The translations under genes and the position numbers were made by a program. A stretch of 64,000 nt of DNA from Agaribacterium haliotis (lineage in GTDB: Bacteria > Pseudomonadota > Gammaproteobacteria > Pseudomonadales > Cellvibrionaceae): contig NZ_NKQJ01000005.1 of assembly GCF_002312815.1 (NCBI RefSeq), positions 167,549 through 231,548 on the forward strand. Direction: 5' to 3'. Below the pieces are notes generated by a model that worked only from the letters and a program-made list of their open reading frames with translations, made no database searches and had not been told where the DNA came from. The number at the start of each line of letters is the position of its first letter. The first letter of the stretch is position 1. This document shows, in pieces, positions 40,801 to 52,915 of the stretch.

Positions 40801-41217
40801 TTATAGCCTGTCGTGAACCCACTCGAGCTGGCTGCGTTCAACATCTTCGCCGGGGCGATGCTCGCCCTGCTGCAACTCCCAGCTAAAACTGTGCTTGCCG
40901 TTAATTTCGGTTTCCAGGTGCACCACCGCACTGACCCAGTACATGCTTTTAAGCATGTGCTCAAACGATTCGAGCCAGCTGCTCCACTCGTATTCAATGC
41001 CATCGTAACAGGCGCCAAAGGGGATCAAATAGCTGTCGTAACCCTCAACTAAACCCTGGCTGATCGGCTTGGAAAACATTTCCCGGTTTAGATGCATAAA
41101 TGCATCGAGATCAGGCAGGCCCTCGGTGACCGCACGATTGGTAAAACTGCGGCGGTCTAATTCCGGGGCGGCGCTTTGATCTTTGATATAACCGTAAACG
41201 ACGGATTCACGCTTCAT
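40801..41217 (-). CDS. Hypothetical protein (138 aa)
   Basis: ATG 41217 (MKRESVVYGYIKDQ) with a GGAAA site about six bases upstream is chosen; the upstream in-frame TTG at 41229 has no such site. The product is acidic and Trp-rich (EYEWSSWLESFEHMLKSMYWVSAVVHLETEING) without signal or membrane segments. The region MKRESVVYGYIK with GYDSYLIPFGACYDG looks like a single alpha/beta domain. Proteins of this kind occur in other gammaproteobacteria as unknowns. It lies between a transglycosylase gene and a small membrane protein gene with gaps of 12 and 2 bp. Confidence 0.6.
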   Translation of the reverse strand: MKRESVVYGYIKDQSAAPELDRRSFTNRAVTEGLPDLDAFMHLNREMFSKPISQGLVEGYDSYLIPFGACYDGIEYEWSSWLESFEHMLKSMYWVSAVVHLETEINGKHSFSWELQQGEHRPGEDVERSQLEWVHDRL

Positions 41218-41229
41218 AGATATTTCCAA

Positions 41230-44979
<3,750 letters not shown>

Positions 44980-44994
44980 GTTATTACTCCTGTA

Positions 44995-47900
44995 TTACAC
45001 TGCCGCCAGTTCGGCAGCCTCCTCGACATCGACGGTCACCATACGGCTGACGCCGGCCTCCTGCATTGTTACTCCGAGTAGGTGCTGCGCTTTTTCCATC
45101 GCAATCTTATTGTGCGTAATATAAATAAACTGCACGTGCTCACTCATTGCCTCAACAATATTGGCGTAACGGCCGACATTGGCATCGTCGAGTGGCGCAT
45201 CCACTTCGTCCAGCATACAGAACGGCGCTGGATTAAGCTGGAAGATTGAAAACACCAGGGCGATGGCGGTCAGCGCTTTTTCTCCACCGCTAAGCAGGTG
45301 GATCGTTGAGTTTTTCTTGCCCGGAGGCCTCGCCATAATAGCAATGCCCGTATCCAATAAATCTTCACCCGTGAGTTCGAGGTAGGCGTGACCGCCACCA
45401 AAGAGCCTTGGGAAAAGGTTCTGCAAACCGCTATTGACCTGATCGTAGGTCTCTTTAAAGCGGGTGCGTGTTTCTTTATCAATTTTGCGAATAGCGGCCT
45501 CAAGGGTTTCGAGTGCCTCACATAAATCGTCGTTTTGTTCATCGAGATAGAGTTTGCGCTCGCTCTCGGTTTTAAATTCATCAATGGCCGCAAGGTTGAT
45601 CGCACCGAGCCTTTGAATACGATTGGCAATGGCCTGCAATTCTTGTTCAAGCGCCTCTTCGCTGTCGTCGTCTTCGATAGTCTCCAGGACCTCGTCGACA
45701 TTGAGCTCTTGCTCTTCAAGCAACTGAGCGATGTTCTGTGCCTTTACTTCAAGGGTCTGCAGGTCGAGGCGGCTGCTCTCGAGCTTGCCGCGCTGCTCCG
45801 CTACTGACTTTTCGGCGCTGTCGCGCTGGCTCTCGGCATCACGCAGGGCCTGCTCCGTGCTCTCGAGCTCAAGGCGAGCCTCACTGAGCTTTTTCTCAAG
45901 ACTGATTCGGCGCTCAAGCATATCTTCAAGCTCGAGCTGGTTTTCTTCTTCCGGGTTGGCCGCCTCTTCAAGCGCTTCGCGCAGTTGTTCACGGCGCTCA
46001 TCCATGCGCGAAATTTGCTCGTTCAGGCGCTGAATACCCGAGCGCATTGAATCGAGTTGAGCCTGCACGCTGCGCTGACGCATCGCCAGCTCGTGGCGTT
46101 TGTCTTGAGCCTGGCGGGCGCGCTGACGCGCACTGTCGAGACTGTTGCGAAGTTCATCGCGCCTGGCCAGCAAGCTTTCGCGCTCTTCGGTGTCATTTTC
46201 AATGGCGGCGATGGCCTCTTCGAGCAGGGCCCTGGCTTCGGCAAGATTTTCAGCTTCAAGTTCCAGCTGCTGTTTGATTTCTTGCAAATCTTGCTGCGCG
46301 CGCTGCTGGGCCTGTAGAGCTTTTTCAATTTTGCTTTTCTGCAAGTTGAGCTTATCGCGCAAATTATTGCTGTCGCGGCGCAACTGTTCCTGTTTGCGGC
46401 GCGCCTCTTCGGCCTGGCTTTCGGCCGAGCGCAGCTGCTCCTTTTGGCTGCTGCTTTGCTCGGCGAGTTCGGCAACATGCGCTTCGAGCTTGGCAATAGC
46501 CTGCTCGAGCGTTTTGATTTCGTTGGCGCGCGCAATCACACCGGCCTCGGCGTCACTTTGGCGCACGACGCGCAGCCAGTTGTTACTGAGCCAATAGCCG
46601 TCTTTGGTGATCAGGCTTTGCCCGGGGGCAAGCCCGGCGAGCTTGGCTTTGGCCTCTGTCAGATCTTCGGCGCAGAGAATGTTGTTTAGCTCGAGCGGCA
46701 GCGCGTAGGCACTGCTGACTTTTGCTGCGAGCGTGCCACTTTGTGTGTCACCGGCATCAATACGCGCGCTTACATCGAGGCTGTTGTCGAGCTCGGGTAA
46801 ATTGGCGAGCAAAGTATCGAGCGCGCTGTCACTGCACACCGCTTGCAAAGCATTGCCGAGCACCACTTCAAGTGCGGTTTCCCAGCCGGCTTCAACGTCG
46901 AGATTTTCGGCCAAGCGCTGATCGGCGTCGAGTTGGTTCGTTTCGAGCCAGCTCTGGGCACCGTCGCCCTCTTTGCCGAGCGCCGCACCTTGCAATGCTT
47001 CGAGCGAGGCCAGGCGGCCCTTGCTGCTTTGTAGCTTGCTTAAGCTGTGATTGCGTTGTTCCGCCGTTTCTGCGTGTTTGTCTCTCAGTTCGGCAATGCG
47101 CTCGGCGAGCTCGCTACTTTGCTCGCTGCACTGCTCAATATCCATTTCGTATTCAGCCAGCTGCTCCTCTTGCAGCTTCAGCTCCTCGGTGTCGATGCCG
47201 TGATCGCTGTCAGCGCTTTCGGCATCGATCTTGTCTTTGCGGCTTAACAGGCGCTGTTGCACCTGCTCGAGATATTGAATACGGCTCTGCTGAACTTCAG
47301 CGGCCTGTTTGGGTTCGGCGGCGCGCTGATTAAAGTTATCCCAGTCCTGTTGCCACGCGTGCATAGCTTCTTCGCTCGATTGCAACGCGTCGTGGCTGAG
47401 CTCTTGATCCTCTTCGAGCATTTCTATCTCGGGGCTGATCTCGAGCAGCTCGCCCTGCCAGCCCTCGATTTTGGCCTGATCGAGGTTTAAATGCTCTTGC
47501 GCGTCCTTGAGGTCGCGCTCGGTTTGCTCTAAGTCGACACGCAAGCTGCGCTCGCGTTCCTGGCGGTGCTTGATGCTCTGTTCGATGCGGGCGATATCGG
47601 CGCCGAGCGCATAAAACTTGCCCTGAACCTGGTTAAAGGCGTCGGACTTATCGCTGAAATCTGTGCGGTATTTTTCGATGGCCGAATCAAATTTGACGCG
47701 CTGCGTAACAGAGGCCTCGACCGCCAGCTCGGACTCAGTGATGCGCTTGCGCAGCTCATCGCCCTGCTGTTTGAGTTTTTGATAACGCAGGCCCTGCAGT
47801 TTGGCGTTGTAACTGCGCTCATCTTGTTTAAAGACCGCGTATTTTTCAGCCGCTTTTGCCTGGCGCTCAAGGCGCACCAACTGTCGTTCGAGCTCATCGC

Positions 47901-48492
47901 GGATATCGGTCAAGCGCTCGAGGTTTTCATGTGTGCGGCGCATGCGGTTTTCGGTATCTTTGCGCCGCTCTTTGTATTTGGAAATGCCCGCCGCCTCTTC
48001 AATATAAACGCGCAGGTCTTCGGGTTTGGCTTCGATCAGGCGGCTGATCATGCCCTGTTCGATAATGGCGTAACTGCGCGGACCAAGGCCGGTACCGAGG
48101 AAAATATCAGTAATGTCGCGGCGGCGGCAGCGGTTGCCATTTAAATAATAGAGGTTCTGCCCGTCGCGCGTGACGCGGCGCTTAATACTGATTTCGGCAT
48201 AGCCTGCGTACTCGCCGGTGATGGTGCCGTCGCTGTTGTCAAAAACAAGCTCAATCGACGCCTGGCCGACGGGTTTGCGCGAGTTCGAGCCGTTAAAAAT
48301 AACGTCGGTCATCGCTTCGCCGCGCAGGTTTTTTGCAGAGCTTTCACCCATCACCCAGCGCACGGCGTCAATAATATTAGATTTACCACAACCGTTAGGG
48401 CCGACAACGGCGCACATGTTACTGGGTAAATTTACAGAGGTCGGGTCAACAAAGCTTTTGAAGCCCGCGAGTTTAATGGTCTTTAAACGCAT
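44995..48492 (-). CDS. smc: Chromosome segregation protein SMC
   Basis: At 1165 aa this is a normal bacterial SMC. Walker A is GPNGCGKSN (about 32-40), followed by the N-terminal head with the Q-loop region. Two long coiled coils flank a hinge around 500-640. The C-terminal head has the ABC signature LSGGEKALTA and Walker B CMLDEVDAPLDD. It compacts and segregates the origin region, usually together with ScpA and ScpB, which are not in the window. It heads the smc-zipA-ligA operon. The long head-to-hinge coils produce many false frames on the opposite strand. Confidence 0.97.
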   Translation of the reverse strand: MRLKTIKLAGFKSFVDPTSVNLPSNMCAVVGPNGCGKSNIIDAVRWVMGESSAKNLRGEAMTDVIFNGSNSRKPVGQASIELVFDNSDGTITGEYAGYAEISIKRRVTRDGQNLYYLNGNRCRRRDITDIFLGTGLGPRSYAIIEQGMISRLIEAKPEDLRVYIEEAAGISKYKERRKDTENRMRRTHENLERLTDIRDELERQLVRLERQAKAAEKYAVFKQDERSYNAKLQGLRYQKLKQQGDELRKRITESELAVEASVTQRVKFDSAIEKYRTDFSDKSDAFNQVQGKFYALGADIARIEQSIKHRQERERSLRVDLEQTERDLKDAQEHLNLDQAKIEGWQGELLEISPEIEMLEEDQELSHDALQSSEEAMHAWQQDWDNFNQRAAEPKQAAEVQQSRIQYLEQVQQRLLSRKDKIDAESADSDHGIDTEELKLQEEQLAEYEMDIEQCSEQSSELAERIAELRDKHAETAEQRNHSLSKLQSSKGRLASLEALQGAALGKEGDGAQSWLETNQLDADQRLAENLDVEAGWETALEVVLGNALQAVCSDSALDTLLANLPELDNSLDVSARIDAGDTQSGTLAAKVSSAYALPLELNNILCAEDLTEAKAKLAGLAPGQSLITKDGYWLSNNWLRVVRQSDAEAGVIARANEIKTLEQAIAKLEAHVAELAEQSSSQKEQLRSAESQAEEARRKQEQLRRDSNNLRDKLNLQKSKIEKALQAQQRAQQDLQEIKQQLELEAENLAEARALLEEAIAAIENDTEERESLLARRDELRNSLDSARQRARQAQDKRHELAMRQRSVQAQLDSMRSGIQRLNEQISRMDERREQLREALEEAANPEEENQLELEDMLERRISLEKKLSEARLELESTEQALRDAESQRDSAEKSVAEQRGKLESSRLDLQTLEVKAQNIAQLLEEQELNVDEVLETIEDDDSEEALEQELQAIANRIQRLGAINLAAIDEFKTESERKLYLDEQNDDLCEALETLEAAIRKIDKETRTRFKETYDQVNSGLQNLFPRLFGGGHAYLELTGEDLLDTGIAIMARPPGKKNSTIHLLSGGEKALTAIALVFSIFQLNPAPFCMLDEVDAPLDDANVGRYANIVEAMSEHVQFIYITHNKIAMEKAQHLLGVTMQEAGVSRMVTVDVEEAAELAAV

Positions 48493-48666
48493 AAAGCTGC
48501 TAAAAATTCCTGCTAGGGTCTATGCGCGGGCTGCTTATTGTATAAATCAACACCACTTTGCGCAGAAAGCAGGCCCGTTTGACCGCTTCCATTCCAAGGG
48601 CCAGATTCTACACATTTCGATTAAAATTCCTAGCGAGCTAAAACGCGCCGCACTGCGGCGCATGCA

Positions 48667-49926
48667 TTAAGGCAGCTGCTCGTTAATTTCGAGTTCGACT
48701 GTGCTGGCTTTTTTACCGAGCACTATCGGCCCCTTGCTCGCCAACCAATCGCCACTTTGCGGCGAGGCGGTGCCACTTAGCGATACGCGAGCGAGTACTT
48801 CAAGCTGCGGGGCCGAGCTAATATCCATGCCCTGGGCCATCGCCGTATCCTTGTTAAGTTCAACCGTGGCCGGCAAATCGGAGACCTTAAGGCGCTGAAT
48901 CGCCAGCGGCATTTTGGCGCCCTGCCAGGCGCGCGCGTAGACAAATACGGTTTCGTCGCCACTGAGCTCGGCGGCCTTGTCGCCGAGGCTGAGTTTAACG
49001 AGGATGCTGGCACCGGCTGCAGCCTTAGTGCTGGCGGTGGCACTGCTAGTTTTACTGGCACCGCTTTGGCCCAAAGCTGCCTGCGCGCGAACAATGCCAC
49101 GGCTGAGAACTTGAGCGCCCGAGGATTGGGGGTCGAGCTGTTTCACAGCGCTTTGCCAAAGATCAATGGCCTGCTGGTAGCGGCCCGACTGAAACGCGTC
49201 AATACCGGCAAGGCCCAGGGCCGAGGCGAGTTCCGGGTCGAGCTCAAGCGCTTTTTGAGTTTCGGCTCTAACCTCTGGGGTGATGGTATTGCCCGCTCGC
49301 ATAAACAGAGACTGAGCGAGCTCGGCGTGCACACGAGCGGATTCTGGCGCAAGCTTTAACAGCTCTTTGTAGGCGCGTACGCTCAGCTCGTAGTTGCCGG
49401 CCGACGAAGCCGCCGAGCCGAGCATAAACCAAAGCTGCGGGCTCTCTGGGCGCTGCTTAAGTCGCTGCTGTAACTTGCTAAGCAGCTCTGTTTCGAGCTG
49501 CTTTGAGCCGCCGTGCGCGCCGTAGAGCGCCTCGCTAATTTCGGTAATTTGCCATTCGGGCTTGGCACCGAGCTGGTTGTAAAGCAGCAGCGCCGCAAGC
49601 GGCAGCGCCAGGCACAAACCGCCAAAAATGAGGCGGCTGCGCGAGCCATTGCTGACGGCTTGGTTCAGTGCGCCCTGTAAGGCCTGCTGCTCAAAGTCGC
49701 GCTCTAAGTCAGCGCTGAGATCGCGGTAGTCCTTTTCTGATATTTCCCCGGCCGCGAGCGCCTGCTTGAGCTCTTCACGGCGATCAAACTGCAAGGTTTG
49801 CTGCAGATCGATTTGCACATCCTCGCGCAAACCGCGCTTGAGCGCGCCGAGACGGCGAAAAAACGGCCACAGTAAAAAAGCCACGGCCAACAGAGAAAAA
49901 ACAATAAATACCTGCCAAAAACCCAT
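48667..49926 (-). CDS. ccmI: Cytochrome c biogenesis protein CcmI (CycH)
   Basis: The 419-aa product has two membrane helices (about 4-22 and 97-117), between them a cytoplasmic coiled loop (RREELKQALAAGEISEKDYRDL), then TPR repeats (about 140-270: WFMLGSAASSAGNYELSVRAYKELLKLAPESARVHAELAQ) and a C-terminal beta-rich domain (about 305-419). This is the CcmI layout; the protein holds apocytochrome c for heme attachment. It overlaps ccmH by one base. The other ccm genes are not here. Confidence 0.9.
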   Translation of the reverse strand: MGFWQVFIVFSLLAVAFLLWPFFRRLGALKRGLREDVQIDLQQTLQFDRREELKQALAAGEISEKDYRDLSADLERDFEQQALQGALNQAVSNGSRSRLIFGGLCLALPLAALLLYNQLGAKPEWQITEISEALYGAHGGSKQLETELLSKLQQRLKQRPESPQLWFMLGSAASSAGNYELSVRAYKELLKLAPESARVHAELAQSLFMRAGNTITPEVRAETQKALELDPELASALGLAGIDAFQSGRYQQAIDLWQSAVKQLDPQSSGAQVLSRGIVRAQAALGQSGASKTSSATASTKAAAGASILVKLSLGDKAAELSGDETVFVYARAWQGAKMPLAIQRLKVSDLPATVELNKDTAMAQGMDISSAPQLEVLARVSLSGTASPQSGDWLASKGPIVLGKKASTVELEINEQLP

Positions 49927-50387
49927 TATTTTTCTCCGGTCTCTTGTTGTTCTTCATTTTGCTTGTCGTCGCCCTCTTGCTTGAGCCGCCGACTGCGTTT
50001 CATTAAGGTCGCGACAAAGATCAGCGCGACAATAAAAAACAAGGCCGGCGGCCCCCACCACAACAGCGCGGTCTCTTTGCGCTTTGGCGGGTCGTAGAGC
50101 ACAAAATCGCCGTAGCGACTAACCATAAGCTGCTTGATCTCTTCTTCGTTTTGCCCTTGCAGCACTTTCTCGGCAATAACGTCGAGCATGGTGATGGCAA
50201 TTTCAGAGTTCGAGTCGGCCAGGTTTTGGTTCTGGCATTTGGGGCAGCGTAGGCTTTCGCTCAAATACTGGTAGGTCTCGCGCTGGTTGTCTGTGTCAAA
50301 CTGATACAGCCCGGCGTTGCCGTCTTCGGCGTGAACATGGACGGAGCTTGCCGCGAGCAGCGCGCATAAAAAAAGAATATTCTTCAT
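49926..50387 (-). CDS. ccmH: Cytochrome c biogenesis protein CcmH (CcmL type)
   Basis: The 153-aa protein has a signal peptide (about 1-20), the thioredoxin-like active motif LRCPKCQNQNLADSNSEIA with the RCPKC pair, a three-helix domain including KVLQGQNEEEIKQLMVSRYGDFVLYDPP, and a C-terminal membrane helix followed by a basic tail. It reduces apocytochrome cysteines before heme ligation. Together with ccmI it stands apart from the ccmABCDEFG genes, and its start lies only 185 bp from the tRNA pair. It needs its own promoter in 50388-50570. Confidence 0.9.
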   Translation of the reverse strand: MKNILFLCALLAASSVHVHAEDGNAGLYQFDTDNQRETYQYLSESLRCPKCQNQNLADSNSEIAITMLDVIAEKVLQGQNEEEIKQLMVSRYGDFVLYDPPKRKETALLWWGPPALFFIVALIFVATLMKRSRRLKQEGDDKQNEEQQETGEK

Positions 50388-50531
50388 TGTTAAAGCCCGA
50401 GATTTGGTCGACGCATTATATACAGTACAAAGTCCTGTGCCACAGAAGCGTCAGTAACTGTGGTCTTTAGCACAAAGCCCAGCCACTTTGACTGCAATAC
50501 ATACAACCGTAAGAAATTTTAAAAAAAAGTG

Positions 50532-50560
50532 TTGACCCACGACATTTTCGATATTAAATT
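50532..50560 (+). promoter_or_regulatory. Promoter of the tRNA operon
   Basis: TTGACC (50532-50537) serves as -35 box. About 16-17 bp further, TATTAAAT (50552-50559) serves as -10 region, followed by a GC-rich discriminator (GCCGGCC) typical of stringently controlled stable-RNA promoters. The tRNA-Val starts at 50572. Confidence 0.7.
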
Positions 50561-50571
50561 GCCGGCCTCTC

Positions 50572-50647
50572 GGGTGGTTAGCTCAGTTGGTAGAGCGGCG
50601 CCCTTACAAGGCGTAGGTCACAGGTTCGACTCCTGTACCACCCACCA
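50572..50647 (+). tRNA. tRNA-Val (anticodon TAC)
   Basis: A 76-nt tRNA with acceptor stem GGGTGGT / ACCACCC, D-arm TAGCTCAGTTGGTAGAGC, anticodon loop CTTACAA (TAC, reads GUA and other GUN), T-loop GGTTCGACTCC and encoded CCA. The first of two tRNAs in one transcript. Confidence 0.97.
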
Positions 50648-50677
50648 CGCTTCATTCACGTTACGAATGACTACCGC

Positions 50678-50754
50678 GGTCCGGTAGTTCAGTTGGTTAG
50701 AATGCCGGCCTGTCACGCCGGAGGTCGAGGGTTCAAGTCCCTTCCGGATCGCCA
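50678..50754 (+). tRNA. tRNA-Asp (anticodon GTC)
   Basis: A 77-nt tRNA with acceptor stem GGTCCGG / CCGGATC, D-arm TAGTTCAGTTGGTTAGAATG, anticodon loop CTGTCAC (GTC), T-loop GGTTCAAGTCC and encoded CCA. It follows tRNA-Val by 30 bp and is ended by a strong terminator. Confidence 0.97.
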
Positions 50755-50769
50755 TATGACATAAAAAAA

Positions 50770-50796
50770 CCCGCACAGCAATGTGCGGGTTTTTTT
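50770..50796 (+). terminator. Terminator of the tRNA operon
   Basis: CCCGCAC (50770-50776) and GTGCGGG (50783-50789) form a perfect stem with a six-base loop, followed by seven T. A run of A in front makes it usable on the other strand also. Confidence 0.9.
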
Positions 50797-51089
50797 ATAC
50801 CCGCGTAAAATACATTAGTGCCACGGTCTATTAACGATGCGGTAAATCCAGGCAGTAGATATTTGCGTATAAGCACCGACATAGGCATTGTTACCGAAAC
50901 AGGCATTGTTTGTACGCTGCTCTATATATGCCCCATTAATAACTGCGGCTCATTAACTACGCCTCACAAACTATGCGCCCTATACAATCTTAAGCTTGCT
51001 ACATTGCCTTACTACATTTACAGCAAACAAAATAAGCCTGCATACTCCGCCACGTAACTAACTAAAACCCTCTTCAGCGTTTAATTATT
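50797..51089. other. Intergenic stretch after the tRNAs
   Basis: About 290 bp with no supported gene. The frame 50818-51057 is Cys-rich, lacks a ribosome-binding site and has no family features. Short similar pieces (ACTACG, ACTATGCG, CTACATTGCC, CTACATTTAC) occur, but no ordered repeat. The promoter of the DUF2489 gene should lie at the right end. Confidence 0.35.
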
Positions 51090-51548
51090 GTGTTTTTATT
51101 TCTTGCCCTCGCCGCCGCCATTGTTGCCCTACTCGCCGCTTACGCGACATATTTGCACTATCGCCTCTACCGGCGACAACAACAGGTTGATAAATTTAAT
51201 GCAGAGCAGCAGGCGCTGGCACAAAAGAATATTGCCCGCATTCACAGTGATGTGAATTTTTTACTGAGCGCCTATCTCGACAAGCAGATAGAGCTGGCCG
51301 AGCTCAGCTTGCGCATCAATCACCTGCTCGACTGCTTAAGCCTGGATTCGCGCGCGCGCGATGCCTATGCAATATTTGATGAGATTGCCGGGCAAATAAA
51401 ACATATCCCGACTCACGAAGACTGGAAAAAACTTTCCAAACAAGAGCGCCGCAAACACGAAGCGAACTTTGCCAAGCTCGAGCAGCAGTATAGCGATGTC
51501 GCCCGCGAGGCGGCGAAGAAGCTGAGCCTGGCTAAAGCCATTCACTGA
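51090..51548 (+). CDS. DUF2489 membrane-anchored protein
   Basis: A GTG at 51090 starts a 152-aa protein with one N-terminal membrane helix (about 1-22) and a cytoplasmic coiled-coil region. The block IARIHSDVNFLLSAYLDKQIELAELSLRINHLLDCL, followed by IPTHEDWKKLSKQERRK, is the DUF2489 signature. The family is found in gammaproteobacteria; its function is unknown. The gene converges on pyrD, with a long hairpin between them. Confidence 0.8.
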   Translation: MFLFLALAAAIVALLAAYATYLHYRLYRRQQQVDKFNAEQQALAQKNIARIHSDVNFLLSAYLDKQIELAELSLRINHLLDCLSLDSRARDAYAIFDEIAGQIKHIPTHEDWKKLSKQERRKHEANFAKLEQQYSDVAREAAKKLSLAKAIH

Positions 51549-51565
51549 GCAAGGTGTTGGATTGG

Positions 51566-51616
51566 GCCTGATTCCTAGGCCTAACTCTAACTAGGAGCCA
51601 GCCCCAGGAATCAGGC
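51566..51616. terminator. Hairpin between convergent DUF2489 gene and pyrD
   Basis: GCCTGATTCCT (51566-51576) and AGGAATCAGGC (51606-51616) are a perfect 11-bp inverted repeat. An inner CCTAG / CTAGG pair can extend the fold. The right arm covers the stop codon of pyrD. There is no T-run, so termination may be Rho-assisted or the hairpin may only protect the 3' ends. Confidence 0.45.
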
Positions 51617-52639
51617 AGCAGGATCAAAAGCCGCGTTGACATCTTTAATTAATGCCGGGCCGCGATAAATAAAGCCGCTATAAACTTGCAATAAATCAGC
51701 GCCCGCATCAATCTTGGCTTTGGCATCGTCAGCATTTTCAATGCCGCCGACACCGATAATCGGCATAGCTTCACCTAAGTACGAGCGCAATTTGGCGATC
51801 ACTTCCGTGCTCATTTGCGTCAGTGGTTTGCCGCTTAAGCCACCGGCCTCATCAGCAAATTTATGTCCGGAGACGGCACTGCGCGACACCGTCGTATTGG
51901 TCGCAATCACCCCATCCATTTGATACTTCTGCAAGGTATCGGCAATAAACTTTAAACCTTCGTCATCGGTATCTGGTGCAAGTTTTACTGCAATCGGAAC
52001 TTTTTTACTGTAATCATCGGCAAGCTGCTTGGCTTTGTCGGCAATACCTGCGATAAGGCGATCGAGCGCGTCACCAAACTGCAAGCCGCGAAGCCCCGGC
52101 GTGTTCGGACTGCTGATATTGATTGCGATGTAATCTGCGACGTCGTAAACCTTATCCATACAGGTTTGGTAATCGCTGAGCGCATCTTCATCGGCGGTCA
52201 GCTTGTTTTTACCGATATTAATGCCGAGCACGCCATCAAAACGGCGATGATTGCGCACCTGATTAACCAGGTAGTCGACACCTTTATTGTTAAAGCCCAT
52301 GCGATTAATAATCGCCTGGTGCTCGGGCAGGCGAAACAGTCGCGGCTGCTCATTGCCAGCCTGCGCAACGGGCGTTACCGTGCCAATTTCAATAAAACCA
52401 AAACCCAAACCGCCCAGGGCATTAAAGTGATCGCCGTTTTTATCCATGCCCGCCGCCAAGCCGACCGGATTTGGAAACTGCAAACCCATAACGGTTTTTT
52501 TGTTGGCGCGAAAGCTGGGTTTTAATAAACCAATTAATTTGAGGCGCTCTGATGCGGACATCATGTCCAAAGACACCTCGTGGGCGGTTTCTGGATCAAG
52601 CAGGAACAACATACGACGCGCTACATCATAAAGACTCAT
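51611..52639 (-). CDS. pyrD: Dihydroorotate dehydrogenase (quinone), class 2
   Basis: The 342-aa enzyme has the N-terminal helical membrane-contact segment (YDVARRMLFLLDPETAHEVSLDMM) that marks class 2. The FMN-binding and active-site blocks are NPVGLAAGMDKNGD, INRMGFNNKGVD, INISSPNTPGLRGLQ with the catalytic serine nearby, PIAVKLAPDTDDEG, ATNTTVSR, GLSGKPL and IGVGGIENADDA. It oxidises dihydroorotate to orotate at the inner membrane, passing electrons to quinone, the fourth step of pyrimidine synthesis. It is followed on the left by a convergent gene. Confidence 0.97.
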   Translation of the reverse strand: MSLYDVARRMLFLLDPETAHEVSLDMMSASERLKLIGLLKPSFRANKKTVMGLQFPNPVGLAAGMDKNGDHFNALGGLGFGFIEIGTVTPVAQAGNEQPRLFRLPEHQAIINRMGFNNKGVDYLVNQVRNHRRFDGVLGINIGKNKLTADEDALSDYQTCMDKVYDVADYIAINISSPNTPGLRGLQFGDALDRLIAGIADKAKQLADDYSKKVPIAVKLAPDTDDEGLKFIADTLQKYQMDGVIATNTTVSRSAVSGHKFADEAGGLSGKPLTQMSTEVIAKLRSYLGEAMPIIGVGGIENADDAKAKIDAGADLLQVYSGFIYRGPALIKDVNAAFDPAA

Positions 52640-52689
52640 AAGCTAAAACTCGGCTGAAAATTTGGCGCAAAGCATAGCTGATGCAAGGC

Positions 52690-52908
52690 TTAGAGTCGAC
52701 GAATCTGGATCAACTTTGAGTTGTTATCAACCTGCAGCTCAAAACTGCCATCGATGCCCGAGTGGGTGACAAAGGGGCGCAACACTGACGCAGGAAACTG
52801 CAGCCGCCGACCACTGCGATCGAGCACCGATACTAGTTTGGCGCTACCTTCGTACATGCGCAGATACTGCTCGGCGCTAATATGCATATCGACAAAATAA
52901 CATCTCAT
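52690..52908 (-). CDS. DUF2835 protein (72 aa)
   Basis: A small beta-rich protein with the DUF2835 pattern: YFVDMHISAEQYLRMYEGSAKLVSVLDRSGRRLQFPASVLRPFVTHSGIDGSFEL-type order over residues 4-60. The family is restricted to gammaproteobacteria and is usually encoded beside the large NAD-dependent glutamate dehydrogenase gene, as here with a 7-bp gap. A PilZ-like small barrel is possible. The function is unknown. Confidence 0.8.
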   Translation of the reverse strand: MRCYFVDMHISAEQYLRMYEGSAKLVSVLDRSGRRLQFPASVLRPFVTHSGIDGSFELQVDNNSKLIQIRRL

Positions 52909-52915
52909 ATCAGCG

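Noticed and set aside
44995-48492. Many open frames on both strands opposite smc, some of 100-200 codons (for example 46722-47333 and 46023-46535)
   Set aside because: They are shadows of the GC-rich coiled-coil coding sequence: Arg/Ser/Cys-rich, no ribosome-binding sites and no family features.
50818-51057. Rightward 79-codon frame after the tRNA terminator
   Set aside because: Cys/Tyr-rich random-looking product without start signals.
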